NCBI GenBank assembly: GCA_040285745.1
Contig: JAUFOR010000001.1
Coordinates: 372,001-436,000, forward strand
Source of the DNA: Barthelona sp. PCE
Lineage: Eukaryota; Metamonada: BaSk clade
Direction of reading: 5' to 3'
DNA length: 64,000 nucleotides
Shown in pieces: positions 1-15,000 of this stretch (within the stretch, counting starts at the first letter, position 1; each line of letters opens with the position of its first letter). The position numbers and the translations under genes were made by a program. The notes under the pieces are model-generated. The model worked only from the letters and a program-made list of their open reading frames with translations. It ran no database searches and had not been told where the DNA came from.

Positions 1-3000
1 CAAATGACAAACTGTCTCTCAACAGAACGTTGAACAAGTGCATAGAAACGCATTTCTTCGGCATTCATGTCCATAGTGTTCAGAACACTAATCGAATCAA
101 CAATGATTTCAGCATCATCAAGACCCATAGCGATGTTGCTCTTCGCTCGTGCAGCAAGTGTAAGACCAACTGCAATACGCTGAGACTGCTCTTCCTCGAT
201 AAGAGCAAGAGGACCACGGCGAATGGGAACACGGAGGTACTTGTGAAGAACAGGAACAAGTTCGGGTTCAAATTCAAGTTCCTCAACCTCAAGAGAGGCA
301 GCACGGCGGACCGATGTGAGAATCTTGGCCTCCTTTCTTCCAATGCGCTTGGCAGGGATAGTCTCAAAGATATCAAGAATAAGTCTAATAATCTCAAAGG
401 TGGCACTGAAACCCTCCTTCTTCATAGCCTTCTTGGCAAGCTCTTGTGTAAGCAAGAATGCACTGTGAACTGTTAGAGAAGTCTCATAGAGTTCAGCTGG
501 ATCATCTTCATCAGAATCGTTGAAAGTTGCCTCCCAGTTATCGATTTCATTCTCGTTAAAGACATCAGCGTTGAATTCTGATTCGTCGAATTGCTTGGCA
601 ACACGGCGGAAGTACTTGGTCACCTTCTCACCAGTTTCTTCATCAGTCTCCTCGACGATCTCAATGTCTGAGCCGTCGTAATCACTCTCAACAGGAATGA
701 GATCGAAACCTCGGTTGAGAGCGTTAGTAAGACCATCGCCATCAACACCAGCGAAGCGTGACAAGGACTCAGCCAGAGCTGCAGCATCCTTGCTTCCCTT
801 GGTGTTATTGATAAGCTGCTTGAATGAACGGTACTGCTTAAGAGTAGCCTCATCAAGACCTTCTGCATCAAGAGCAGCGTCAAGATAATCAAGTCCCAGT
901 GCAGCCTTGAGCTGGTCAATAGGTTGAATCTTTCTGCGACGACGGCGAATGTAAATAATGAGAGGAACAATAATGAGAAGACAGATCACAATGACAATAA
1001 GTGCAATAGTGGTTGTAGGGAACTCTTCCTCACGCGTGGTGGTTCGGATGAATGCCTCAGCCTGCAACTTGATGGACTTAATCTGATGAACGGTGATGTT
1101 CTTAACGATAACACCTGAACCATCAACAATGGTGATGTTGGCAGTTGTGTGGATGTAAGAAGTCTTTGAAACGTTGGTCTGTGGGTGTTTGAAGCTCACA
1201 GCAACAACAAGATCCTTGTTCAGATCATCTCCTGCAACGGTGTGGTATGAACGTGAAGATACAAGCTTGGGAACAAACTTAGACATGGGCATAGGCTTTC
1301 TGTCAAGGATAAGTACGTTCTTCTCAGTGTAGTCGTCACAACCGTAGAAACCGTTTGCAGGGTCATAACGAGGTGGATTGGAAACAGGAGCGTCACAGAT
1401 AACCATCTCGTCAATATAGAGAGTTGTTGATGAAGAGCTCTCCAGCTCACTTTGATCGTTGATTGATGTCAGGCCTACATATGTAGCAACGTTGACGGTC
1501 TCACCAACAGAGAACATTGATTGACTCTGGGTAGGGTCAAGCACAAGAGAACTCAAAGCAATATCATTGCTGAAGAAGATGGAACCGAGGCCAACTGTAT
1601 TGAACTCGGTGTTGATGGGTTGGTAGAACATACTGAGTGTAATCTTAATACGAACAGTCATGTCGGGAACCTCCTCACAGAAGATCATTGACGTAACACC
1701 GTCAGGACAGTCTCTGAGCTTGAACTCAAAGAAATAGTCGCCTGCCAACAGGTTGGGAGCATCGACGGTTGTGAATGAGGTAATATTCCATGTCTGAACA
1801 TTAAGACTGGCACCGCTTCCCTGAATGTGCTCACCAGTGAACTCAAGGTCGTTGGTGCTTTCAACAAACTCAATAGATCTGTTGAAAGGCGATGTGACAG
1901 GGGTTTCAGAACGAAGAATGATGGTGTAACCATAAACTTCGCCGTATGTGTTAATGTAGTGATCGAAATCCTTGAAGCGATAATCACCTTCACCGAGGTT
2001 GTAGTGATCGCAATCGGAACCATTGCAAACATCATAAGTAATGTTGTTAATGGAGTAAGCAATTTCGAACTCAAAGTCAGTCTTCCATGATCCAATAACT
2101 TCATCGGCAGAAGCACGAGGCTTGATGATGGTAGCATAGAATGACCCTGAGAAGAGGACATTAGCTGTGTATTGGAACGTATTCATGACAACTGCGCGAA
2201 CATCCATAGAGTTATGACAGTGATCAATCATGGAAACAGGGAAACTACCAGTGTACTCAATGTAACCACACGAGGTGGATTCGAGATCCCAATACAAACC
2301 GGGATTGGAGTAAGCTGGGTAGATCATCGTGTTGAGAGAGTTTGCAACGGCGGCATCAGGAGCTGAACGAAGGAAGTCGAGCGGATCGACATTGTTCTCA
2401 GCAAGAAGAGTTCTATTCAATGCAGCACAGTAGTTAGGACGTGTGACACGGACGTTAGTACTGAACGGAGCAAAATCGATCATCCAAACGTGGCTACGAA
2501 TGTACTGAGCATTAATCCTTGTGGAAAGAAGGTTTGTAGTTTCGTTGAAAGAAACTGTGAAGGTGGGTGATACGTAATCATTAGACAACTCGTCACAGAC
2601 AGAAGGAGCCTGGTAGTAGAAGTCTTCACAGATCTTATCCGGATCCTCGGGAATACCATCACTGTTAGCAGTGAGACAACCGTATGAATCAGTTGAGTTA
2701 CACCAGCCGCAGAAGGAACGCTGAGTACAACTATCCTTTGTGCTGAATGTAGCACAGTCAACGGAACAGTCCAGACCTTCGTAACCGTATGAACAGTTAC
2801 AATAATCAGGAACACACCATGAACCCTCTGAAAGGAGTACCTTACCAGCACCAAGGAAGTGTCCAACGGAACTGGGACGGTTATAGATGGCGTTAGAGAT
2901 ACCATCTAGTTCATAGCTGTTGTCGCTCACAACAAGCAGAGACTCGTTACTCAAGAGACGAAGGTCAGTGAGTTGGGCGTTATTCTCAAGATATACAGCA

Positions 3001-6000
3001 CCGGAATGAACCTCAACCTTACCAAGTTGGAATTGGGAGGTATCACCGGAGTTCTTAACGAATAGACCAAAGCCGCAGTGGTCTCTCCAACGAGCAACAT
3101 CTGAGATCTCTACGGGTGTCAAATCGGAAGGAACTGAAGGACAGTTACCGTCAATGACTAGAGGAGTTGTGAAGATGTTCAGCGTTGTGTTATCATAAAT
3201 GTTGAGAGATGCATCGACAAGGTCGAATGAACCATCATCAACAAAGATAAGCGGACCGTTATGAGTGACTGAACCACCAGCAACAAGCAGAGCACCATGT
3301 ACATCAATGGATCCGTCAGAAATAACGTCGCCAGTGATTGTCAGGTTACCGTTGTGAACAGAGACACCGTTGTGAAGGAAGCCGTTCTTTTTAAGGACAA
3401 CCTTACCATCAGCAACAGTGACCTTCTTACCGAAAGATGCGGGGACATCAACAGTAATGTCACCGCCTAAAACGTATACGGGTGACTCCACCTTGATAGA
3501 AGAGGCACCAGATCCTTCAATGTCGACAGGTGCGCTTACAGTAAAGTTACCATTACTGTTTAAGTTGAGAACGGAATTAACGAGAGTAATATCGTTCTTA
3601 ACAGACATGTCCTTAGCGTAAATGTTGAAGTTAATGAAAGTTACCTCATAGTCTTCAATGTTCATTTCGTCAACGTACAGATCACAGCTATCGGAACAAC
3701 TCATGATTGTATCTGCAGTAAAGACAAGTTTGTTAACATCAACAACACATGATGTGAAGTGCTGCATTTCTTCGACAGTGAATTCGTATACTTCGATGAA
3801 TGACGATGTGTATGAAACACCATGTTTGGAACGGAGTTCACCAATTTTAGCAGTGACGTTTCCAGAAACATCAATAGTATCGTCACCAAGGGTAATAACA
3901 CCAGTGTTAGACATTGCAACACCCTTCTTGAGGGATCCAGCAGTCTTAACATCGAAAGTGCCACCAACAATCGATACTTCATCGTGGAAGATGACATTCT
4001 CGATCTCAAAGACACCCGTGCGATCCTTCTCGACAGTTCCGAAGAATTCAATCGTTGAAGATCCAGTTGTCACAGGTGCAGCGTTGGCACGGCGAATAAC
4101 AAAGTTTGTACCTGGAGCTGAAACAAGCTTACCATCGTTGATAATGAGATTACCTGTTGACCAAGTGGTGCTCTGGTTCAGATAGAGCGTGGCACCATCC
4201 TGGATGTACATATCAGCCGTACCTTGAAGAGCAATAGAGTTGGTGGAGTGGACAGAACCAGCTCCACGAATGTAACCCTTCTGGAAAATAATATCATCAG
4301 AAATGACGGAAACATCATTGAACATTGTCATAGTGAAGTTCCTGAGGTTAAGATTACTTGTTCTCAGAGGAGCTTCGACTGTTACGTCAACTGTACCAGT
4401 GAGATATAACTTCTCAACTGTAGTTTCGCTGTCTCCATCAATGATGAGCTTACCGTTCGTAAGCATGAGTGGATCGTTGGGTGTTGTAACAGTTGCACCA
4501 TTACGGAGCGTAACAATGTTGTTGTCAAAGACGATAGAGTCAGTAAGACTGACGGAAGCCCTGTCAACAAGTAAATCACCGTTGAGATCCAGAGGATAGT
4601 TGAGTGTGAGTACAGCTGATGCACCCACAATAGCATGAAGTCCAGAGTCCATTGTGAGGAGAGATGAAACAACAAGTGTACCTGTTGTATTTGAGAATTT
4701 CTCCAGCACAACATCACCACGTGTATGGTTGAAAAGTCCCTCGTTACGGAAGCCCTGAAGTTTGGACGTACCCGTTGTCATCTTCTTGAAAGTACCACGA
4801 TTAATGATACCACATGTATCAACGTCAATGTATGAAGAACATGAAGCACCCTCGATTGCGAGAATGGATGAAACACTATTAATGAGCGTTGAGGTGTTGA
4901 AGAAGTTGAGTGAGCCTGCCTGCCAGTGACCGTAATTGGATACTGTCAGCATAACGCTATCATGAAGGCTCTTTGCACCGGGACCAGAGATAAGAATCTC
5001 ATCGACATCAATCGTCAGAGAGCCAGTAAACATACCTTCGTAGAAAGATGAGTCGGAGGCTGTGATTGAGCCGGAACCAAGAACGGAACCAGCCTGGAAA
5101 ATAAATTCGTTGGCTACGAGTGATCCATCAATGGAAAGAAGACCAAGGGTCCACACACGAACTACATTAGAAACGACAACATCGGCACCGCTCTCGATGT
5201 AAACACCAGGTGCGGAGACTGAGAAATCTGGAATGTTGTATGTGAAACCTGTGACCCACTCGGGTACCGTCTTGAACACAAGATCACCGTTGGAAACAGT
5301 GATCGTAATATCGGAAACAATGCTAAGTGGCCACTCAATGTTGAGTGTAGCGCCGTTTCTTACCCAAACGTCGTCTGTACAGTTGTGCTTCTTGATCGAG
5401 AAAGAACTGTCACCAGAGTCGGCCTGGACACGACATGTACCAGAAATGGTACCGTTACCGAGGACGTTACCGCCCTGAAGGAACACGTTACCGTCAATAT
5501 TGATGTAGACACCATCAGCGACAGTGAGATCACCACCGCGAACATAAACTAACTTGTAGTTGGTGTTACCAATGTTGTTAAGAACACCACCATCAATATA
5601 ACAACGGTCAAATGTAGCAGGCTTGTTGGGAACAACCTTGGGTTCAGCGTCCACAACACCACCTTGAACATTGAGCAAAATCGTTGACGACATCTTTTCA
5701 GCGTTGTGGTAGAGATGCAAGTAACCGTCCATCATACTGATTTCAGAGATTACCAGACCTGCATTAACTGTAATATCGGTGGATGCACCATCAACAGAAA
5801 GCTTTCCGGTACCGTCGCCCAAAAGATCAGAACCAATAACATGAGTACCTGAACTGTAGCGAAGTTCACCTGCGTTGTTGAGTTCGATGATACCTGCATT
5901 CAGATCGGAAGCCTTGGCAATTGCCAAAACACCACCGCTAACAGTGATATTACCGTAGTTCTGGAGACCTGCAATCGTAGTCGTCTTGACAGATTGCTTA

Positions 6001-9000
6001 AATATCTCACCATGGTTGATGAGACTGAGCTCCATATCATCTGTATCAAAGTTTGAATCCTCACCAATAAGGTTAAAGTCACCATAATTGTAAAGCTTGC
6101 CTGTAGTTGCGAGCAATGAGCCCTTATGCCACTTCACCTCACCGTGGTTGTACAAGTTGAGGTTGGAAAGTGTCAATAATGATGTCATCTTCAACTCCAT
6201 CAGACCCATGCAGTACATAGATGCTGTAAGTTGGATGCTACCTGCTTCAAGAAGCATATAGTTAGCGTAAACATCCTGGTCACCTTCGAATACACCACCA
6301 CTGATATTGAGAGCAGCAGAGGCTACGTAACTCTCACGGACAGAAAGCGTACCAGCAGAGAGCTGAACGTCACCAAGGGTTTGGTTCTTACCGATAGGAG
6401 AGATGTTTAGACGACCACCCTGAATCTTGATGATGGGGTTGAAGCGGTTGGGTTGGAACCATTCAGAAACGATATCCATAACACCAGCGTAAATTCTAAA
6501 CTCAGTGTTGATAGAAGTGACTCCATCCATAATGAGAGTAGCATCTGCTTCATTGACAAGGACGCGACCACTTGTGACAGTGGCGTTCCATGTGTGAGTA
6601 CCGTTAGCGAGGTAGACAGATGAGAACTGATCCATGTCAATTGTGACATCCGTCAGTGTCATTGTGTCCTTTAGAATAATGCTGGAGAACGCAAGTTCCA
6701 TTGTACCACGAACATCGACGTTGCTCATTGTAGATTGACCAACAACGGTAATGAGACCATCAACTCTGACACCTGAAAGATGACTCTGACAAATGAGAGA
6801 GGTCATGTCAAACAAGTGAAGCTCACCCGAGGCATCAACAGTAATTGTACTGAGTGAAGTGACGTACAACTCAGATGTTGTGACTTCAAGTTTACCAACA
6901 ATATTGATTGTAGCACCATCAATCTCACTCATTGTGGGTGTGAAAGTGGCGGCAGCAGGAATACCTACAGTAGCCCGACCGTTCAAGAATCCACTCATTC
7001 CAAACGTTCCTTCAACGTGCACTTCAGAGCCAAGAGGCATCGTGAAGTTGGCAGAAGAAGAAAGAACTGTTGAAACTGTGAGATGGGTAGCTGCATCGAA
7101 TACAAGACCTGCACCGTTAATATTCATGCGATAAACAACAAATACTGCGCCTGCAAGGTTGGTAACACCATCTCCCGACTGTGTAAAGGTCTTAGACATG
7201 CTGTAATCATCCTGTAAGTTAACAATACCGCTTTCCTGAAGGAAGTTAACCTCAGTAGTTCCAGCAGTATTGACGGTTCCTGAAACAAGTTTGAGAGAAC
7301 CAGGGCCAGACACATTAGATGTTGCTGTGAAGTCGTAGACACCGCCATCCAGAACAACTGAACATGCAGCGCCAATGTAGAACAGATCTTCAAATGTGAC
7401 GTCATCAGTGAACGTCATGACACCCTTACGACAATCGATATCACCGTTCATAATGAGCGTGAAGTTCGTGTAGAAGGCGAATTCAGAATCGTAGATGAGT
7501 GATCCGTCGATTTGAAGAGTGGATCCTGTTCCTACAATCTCCATATCAGCAGTTGAGTCAAGAAGTAACTCTGCGCTGGCGGGGATTGTAATAGTAGCAC
7601 CGTCACTCACAACCTTGCCTGATTCATATACAAACAGATTGCTACAGGTGACATCAACACCGTTGGGTGCAATGAGATCGCCCTGAAGAATGAAGGAATC
7701 ACTAGTGGACATTTTGAGGTGATCACTGACAACCGTTGTTGTCGAATCCCATGTGATGTTACCACCCACAGAAATAAGTTGGTCACCTGAAAGTGTACCC
7801 TCTTCAATGACAAAGTCACCAGTAATGGTAGATGCAGCAGCAGCTGTAAGCGTACCACCAGTGAGCATAAGCTTTGTACCAATGGTCATAACTGAAAGAT
7901 CAGTGATAGAACCACCACTGGAAACGACGAGAGTGTCGATGTTGTACTTCGAAGGAGCAATATCAGCGAATGTGATAATGCCTCCTTGTAACTGAAGAAC
8001 ACCACTGCAGCTGAAACCGCTGACAATATCAAGCGTTCCGCCCTTAGTGATGAAACCTGTACGATCGTTAGTCAGATCGAGAGTACCTGCAACAGTGAAC
8101 GTACCGGAAGACAGCTCAACTGAGCCTTCTCCAGAAATAGAGGCACCAGAGTCGAGATGACTGTTACCACCGTCTAATTGAATAAGACTGTCAGCAGCGA
8201 CGGTGACGTCACCGTTAAAATCGTTATCAGCACGCAATAATAGAGTACCACGATTAGAATTAAAGACTCCATCAATCACAAGACTCCAGTCAATCGTAAG
8301 ACGTCTGGGTGTGTAAAGAGTGAACGTTCCGTCAACCTCAATTACATCAGCGCCTGAGCCCTGAATAGCGAAATTGTAAAGTGAATTTGAGAGGAATTCA
8401 CCGGCAGCACCAACTTGAATGTGAGCGGAGCCGAAAGAAACAATGTTACCCTTCTTTGTGATGAAGCGACCTGTGGGTACAGTAATAGTAGGATCATTAC
8501 GAATGGTAAGAGTACCATCAACAACAAAATCACCATCGACAGATATTGTCTGGCCAGAACCAAGAATAGTACCAGATGCCCATGTGACTGAACCGCCGAT
8601 GGTCACATCAGCAGTACCATCAAGGAAGGTTGATCCGGTGGAAGAAAGCTCACCACTGATCTCAAGGATAGCGTTGGTTGTGAGGTTACCACCTTCGAAG
8701 TAGTAGTTCTGTGAGATATCTACAGGTCCATCAAGAAGAACAAGACCGGCAGTCTCTCTGATAGTATCGATAATGTAGGAATTAGCATCACCACGGGACT
8801 CAAAGTGAAGAATACCATCAGTGCCGTTGATGAGTAGAGGAACACCAGGATCAGTGGTTAACTGGAAGCCCTGATGAGCGTTAAGCGTTCCATTCTCTAC
8901 GTAAACAACAGCTCCTGTTTCAAGCCAGAGATGACAAGCAAGGTTGAGGATTGCGCCGTCAACAACACCGAAGTTGAAGGGACCACGAATAGTGGAGGAA

Positions 9001-12000
9001 CCAGTGATGGTACCACCCTGCAGCTTAAGAGCGTCAATAACACGAAGGTCAACATTGAGCACAAGAGTGCTGCCAACCTGTTGAATGAATTCACTAATCT
9101 CAACCTTACCATTGACTGTAAGTGTACCAGTTGTAAGTGTGATCTTGTCAACCACGTACTTGGTCTGACTCGTGTGAGCAGATGAAGTCATCTGACCAGC
9201 AACAATAATTGCATTCTTATCTGTTCGAATGTTAGCATCCTCACTTAAGATAAGATTACCTGAAGCTGTAATTTCGAAGCTACCAGTTGTACCAATATCA
9301 ATTGAAGCTTTGAGATACACAGGGTCCTGACTAATGGAAATGGCGTTTGAGGATACGAGGGTACCTACACCTTGGATGATTGTATCAGCCTCGAAAACTG
9401 AGGTACCAAGTACCTTGAGATCTGAATCAAGATCCAGAGTAGCATCATTAACTCGAAGTGAATCAACAATTCGTACATCACCATTCATTGTAAATGAACC
9501 ACCATTAATAACAGCCAGTGCCTCAATAAGAATTGAGTGTGGGTTCGTAGCATCTGCATCAAGAATACCACTGCCTGAAACAATGATTTCGTTCGAGTTT
9601 TGTGAAAGTGAAGTATCCTTTGAGAGATACATTGTTCCAGATTGCACAGTGAACGATCCACCAGTGAGACTCAGTGAACCATCGAAGTAGTAGTCACCAC
9701 CGTTAATGTCAACCAAACTTGAAGACTCAAGTACTGAATCAGCGTGAGAGAAGTGATCACCACTATTGAACACAACCTTACCAGTACCACGAATAATCAT
9801 CGTTCCGAAGTTATCAGACTTGGTATCGAGCGTTAGTGTGTTTGAATCAACATAAGTAACGTTCTCGTTGCGGTAACCTTCGAATGTAGAATCGCTGTCG
9901 ACAATGAGTGTACCAAGGTTTGTAAGTGCAGCCGTACCATCAGAAAGGAAGGTTAGACCGGCTCCAATCGTGAGATCAGCACCAGCTGCGACAGTAAGAC
10001 GACCTCCTGCAGAAGCAGTGATTGTGTTACCATCTACGTTGGCGGAACCGAGGAACTGAACATCGAAACCGTTGAGGACAAGAGGAGATGCTCCTACAGC
10101 AAGGGTTTCTGATACAATAAGACGACCGTTATCCTGAAGAACAGGGTTTCCGACAGTGACAGCGTGGCCCCAATCGAAGTCCTTAGTCCTAATGGAACCT
10201 GTACCTCTAATAACACCATCGGTAAGAGCAACCTTACCACTCACAGAAACAATACCGTTCATGAAGAAGATACCGCTGTCCTTGACAATAATGTTATCCA
10301 TTGTGTAGTCTGCAAAACCAACTGATGGCAATGCAAGAAGTGTACCGCCTCTAACAACAAGCGAGTTGCTGTCAGAGTTAGCAATGGTCGTACCAACATT
10401 CATCGTGATTGTACCGTCCATAAGTGTAACGACACAACCCTCAAACAGGTGGACCTCATCGTGGAGTGAGAGTGAGGCGGAAGCCTGATTGATATTAATA
10501 CCAACACCGTCACAGCTGAGGTTAGAGCCTGAGAAGAACTCATGAGCACCAACGACGTACAAATTGAGCATACCAATATTGGTGATGTTAAGTGTACCGT
10601 ATACATCAGTCTTGGTCTTCAGTGAAAGACTACCCTCTGTGACACGAAGCTCACCACCTGCCTTGACAACCATGTTCTCGATCTCAAAGTTGACAGAAGT
10701 CGTAAAGAGACCGTACACAAACATATCTGATGTAATATCGGCGACAATATAAGTTCCGCCATCAACAGTAAATGTAGCGTTAGCGTTAACTGAAAACTTA
10801 GAACCAGATGTAATGCTGAGAGTGGAACCACTAAGTGTACCAGTGTTCATAACATACATCTGGAAGTCAGAGTCAATAAGAACAGCACCTGTACCATCGA
10901 ATGTGATTTCATCAAATGCATAGAGCGTTGTCTGACCTTCGAAAGTACCAGTCTTAATAATAGATGGACAGTTCAGGAAAATCCTTGCATTGTAATCAGA
11001 GTTACTATTGGAAATAGTTCCAGAAACAAAGACAAAGGCCTTGTCTACAATGAGGGTTCCATCAACAACAAGTGTGCCGCCGCTAACTACAAGGTAGTCG
11101 AAACGGGCAATCTTGCCTGAAGGAATCGTGAGGGTGCCTGCAGTTAGAGTGAATTTGTATGTGCCTGTTGCATCAACAACATCGACGCCATCCAATATCA
11201 TACTACCAGCGCTGAACTCAACATCATTGAACAAATTAACAGTACCTGTAAGAACGCTATCTGACTGCACACCGTTGAAAACAAGATCACCATTGACATT
11301 AAATACAGTGGTGCTCTCTGTTACAAGTGTCATGTTACCCAATGTAAGAGTGCGAGACGCATCAATATCAACAGTACCCTTGAAGAGATAGCTAGTGTGA
11401 TAAAGCTCAACATCACCAGCGCTGAGTGAAACTGCACCGTTGAAGTTAATAGGAACATATGAAGAGAAGACATACGCAGTTGTAATGTCGAAAGATCCCT
11501 TCCAGTCAATCAGAGTACTTGTGCTATAATCAACGCTATCTAAAACAGCGTTGGTAGTGGGGCTCATGGTGAATGTACCAGTGACAGAACTTGTGATTGT
11601 GGCAGAACCATCCATCACAAGTGAAGGAGTGGTCCAAATCATATCCTCAACAGCGATATCACGGTTGATGATAACCTTGCGGTCACTTCCATCAACGTTA
11701 AGAGTACCATCGACTGAAATATCACCGTTGTCCTGGATTACACCACCCTCGAATGTGAAATCGTTGGTTGTGTGCACCTCACTGAAACTACCCTTAAGCA
11801 CACCACTGCGCATGAACAAATCAACACAACGGAGCTCAGAGTTTTCTTGAGGGAAGATAACAGGGCTTGTGCCGTAGACATCAAGCGTTCCAGTCATATA
11901 AAGCTTCGAATCTCGCTCAAGCTTCAGGACACCGTCATTGAAGACGTTAACGTTGTTAAGAGTCACTGCGTTGGATGCAACTGGGTCTTCCTTGATAAGA

Positions 12001-15000
12001 AGAGTACCACCACCAATATTAAGCACGTTAGCAGCAAGAGTAGCAGTGTAATAGAGTGCTACATGTCCAGTAGGTTCAAGGTTAATGAGCAAGCTTGCAT
12101 CAGCGTCAAAATCACCATGGATATGTGTGATGGATGTGTTAGTGAACTCATAGTCTATTGTTCCAGTGGAACTGAATGACTCTTCAAATGAAGCAACGCT
12201 GTAATCGAACGTAATAATAGGGTTGGTGGAGATGGCACCATGACTGGAGAAATCTCCTTCAACAGTGATAGTATCACGAAGTACAGTCGTAGAACTATCA
12301 GTAAAGTAAGTCGTGTTCTTGAGCAGAGCTTCAGTGAGCATAATGATGTCGGACTCGACGTAGAGGTGACCCTCGTTGATGAATTTGGCACGATTTGGTG
12401 TCTCCTTCTTATCAACAATTGAAACGGGTGCAGTAACGTGCATTTCACCATAGTTAACAATGGTGGCCTTATTATCAAGAACCAGATCCGAAGACAGGTC
12501 TGTAGACTTATAAAGCTCGATGCGGCGTTCTGTAACTGTATGAGCAGTTGTATCGATTGAGATGTCGCCGTAGAACTTTGACACAGAACCAAAACCGCCC
12601 AAGACAGTTGCCTGCCATGTTGTTACATCATTAGAGATGGTTGTACCACCACCAATCATTGTACCATCAAGCAATTCCATAGTACTATCTACTTCCACAT
12701 CACCATCGATACTTAAATCACCATTTGTTAATCTGAGAAGATCAAAGATATGGAGGTTAAGTCCGAAACCAACACTAACTTCTCCGTCGAATATCTCAAG
12801 TACACAGATGTCAATATTCTCGAAAGCTCCAGATGTAGTCATTGAGATGAGACCACCATGTAACATGAGTGCGCCGTCACAGTTATCAAAGACTGCAGGA
12901 GCTCTAATGTACATCTGACCAATATCAGTAACGTTGATGTTAGAAATGTTAGTGAAACCAGAGAACGTGACGGTTGAATTGTCAATGGTAACGTTACCGT
13001 CACCAATAAGCTTACAAGTAGAACCAATGAAGAAGGTCGAAGCTGCAAAGACAAAGTGACCATCGCTGGAAACATTGATGAGACCTGCAAGGGAACCACC
13101 GCTCTGTAAGGACATTGTACCATCGTTAACAATGACGTCACCGTTGAGCACGAAACTCGACTTCAGGTTAACATCAGCAGAGATGTTCCATAGACCATTA
13201 ACTGTCAGATCACCATCCAAATCGATAGTAGCAGGAGTTAATGAACGAAGTTCACCAGTGGACTCAATCGTGAGTGCACCATCCTGTGTTGCCTTCATGT
13301 CACCGGAAGACCATGATAGGAGACCGGCAACCTTTAGGGTTCTCTGAGTCCATGTCTTGGTTGTTGATCCAACAATATAGAAGTTATTCGAAACGTATGT
13401 GATACCATAACCGCGCATAACACCATCGTACCAGTAAAGATCACCGTCAGAGACAGTAATAAGACCTGTTCCCTCGATGACACCACCTGAGAAATTGAAG
13501 GTTCCTTGTGCCACCTCCAAGTCAGCATCAAGTGTGACAGTACCGTTGTTGATGAGGACATCACCGTTAACAACGAGAGGGGAATCTGAATAGAGTACAC
13601 CGTTATTGAGTGTAACATTTGAAACTTCTGCGGGGGATCCAATACCACCACCGACAAACGAGAATGTAGCACCTGAAATGAGAATCGGGAGCGGAACTGT
13701 GAAGGAAACTTCAGGGTAGAAGCGAACTTCACCATTCGAAGCCTCAATCTGTGAAGACGGGTCAAGATCGAATGTACAGTAAGCGTCAACGTTAGTACCG
13801 TTAATGAGGAAGGATCCAGTACCAGACATCGTCAGAGTGTCTGAAAGGAACGCAGTACCACCCTGAAGGATGAAACTAGACGTATCGAGGAACTCAATGT
13901 TACCACGATATGAACCATCAACCATCATATAAAGATCAGTATCACCTTGAATACGAAGAGTACCATTGTTATCAAGGAAAATGGATGCCCAGACAGGGGT
14001 TCCAGTTTCGAACAGGAAAGTACCCGACTCAAGGTTCTTGAGAAGAGGCGTTGAAAGAGCAGGAGCCGTAAGGTTAAAGTTAGGCTTCTTGAACTCAAAT
14101 GTGCCGTGGTTCTCAATAACAGGAGAATCTTCAAGTAATAAATCACCATCTGTGAAGGTAACCGTTCCCATATTAACAATCTTCGATTTGAACACCTTTT
14201 GATCAGCACCATAGATCGACATATCACCCTGGTTATAGATGGTTGTTGATCCTTGAATGTTACCGCTGATCCAGTGAGAATCACCAGGTAATATAAAGTC
14301 ACCAGTACCAGTGAGGACACCTTCTTCCAACTGGAAGTAGTTGCGGAGCTCAATGGTAGCCATATCGGCTGTGAAAAGTGACTGAATAGATGTGATGTTT
14401 GTTGAATCCATAACAACGAGATCACCAACAACATACAATGAACCGTTCTTCATGAGAAGGGAATTCAAAGTGTAACAGTTCTTGGAAGGATCCAACTGCT
14501 TGGGAACGTACACGGAACCACCTTCGATAATGAGGTCGACACCGTAACGCAAAGCATCATTACATGAAGATGGCAGAAGGGTAACCATTGCAGTACCGGA
14601 TACAATAACGGTTGCCTCTAAAGGACCAAGTTCCTGAGAACCTGAATCAATAATAATGGCTGAACCTTGTGTAACGACTGTACCACCTGTGATCATAAGC
14701 TTCTCCTTACCAAACTCAATCTTACCGTCCTCTAATGCACGAATTGTACCACTAGAGTAACCACCACCAATAAAAGCAATGGAACCGTTCAGAATATCAA
14801 TCTGGAAAGTGTTCTCGATGGACCACTCCATACGAACTCTGTTAGTCAGTGAATTATGAATGTTGGGTGCTGCAGGTCTAATAGAAGAGCACAAACCAGC
14901 GGCTCGAAGAGGATCATTGATATCGAACAATGTGTCAAAGTTCCAATAGCCAATGAGACCACTATGCTCATAGTTATCAGCGCTGAAGAGCTGAATACGC

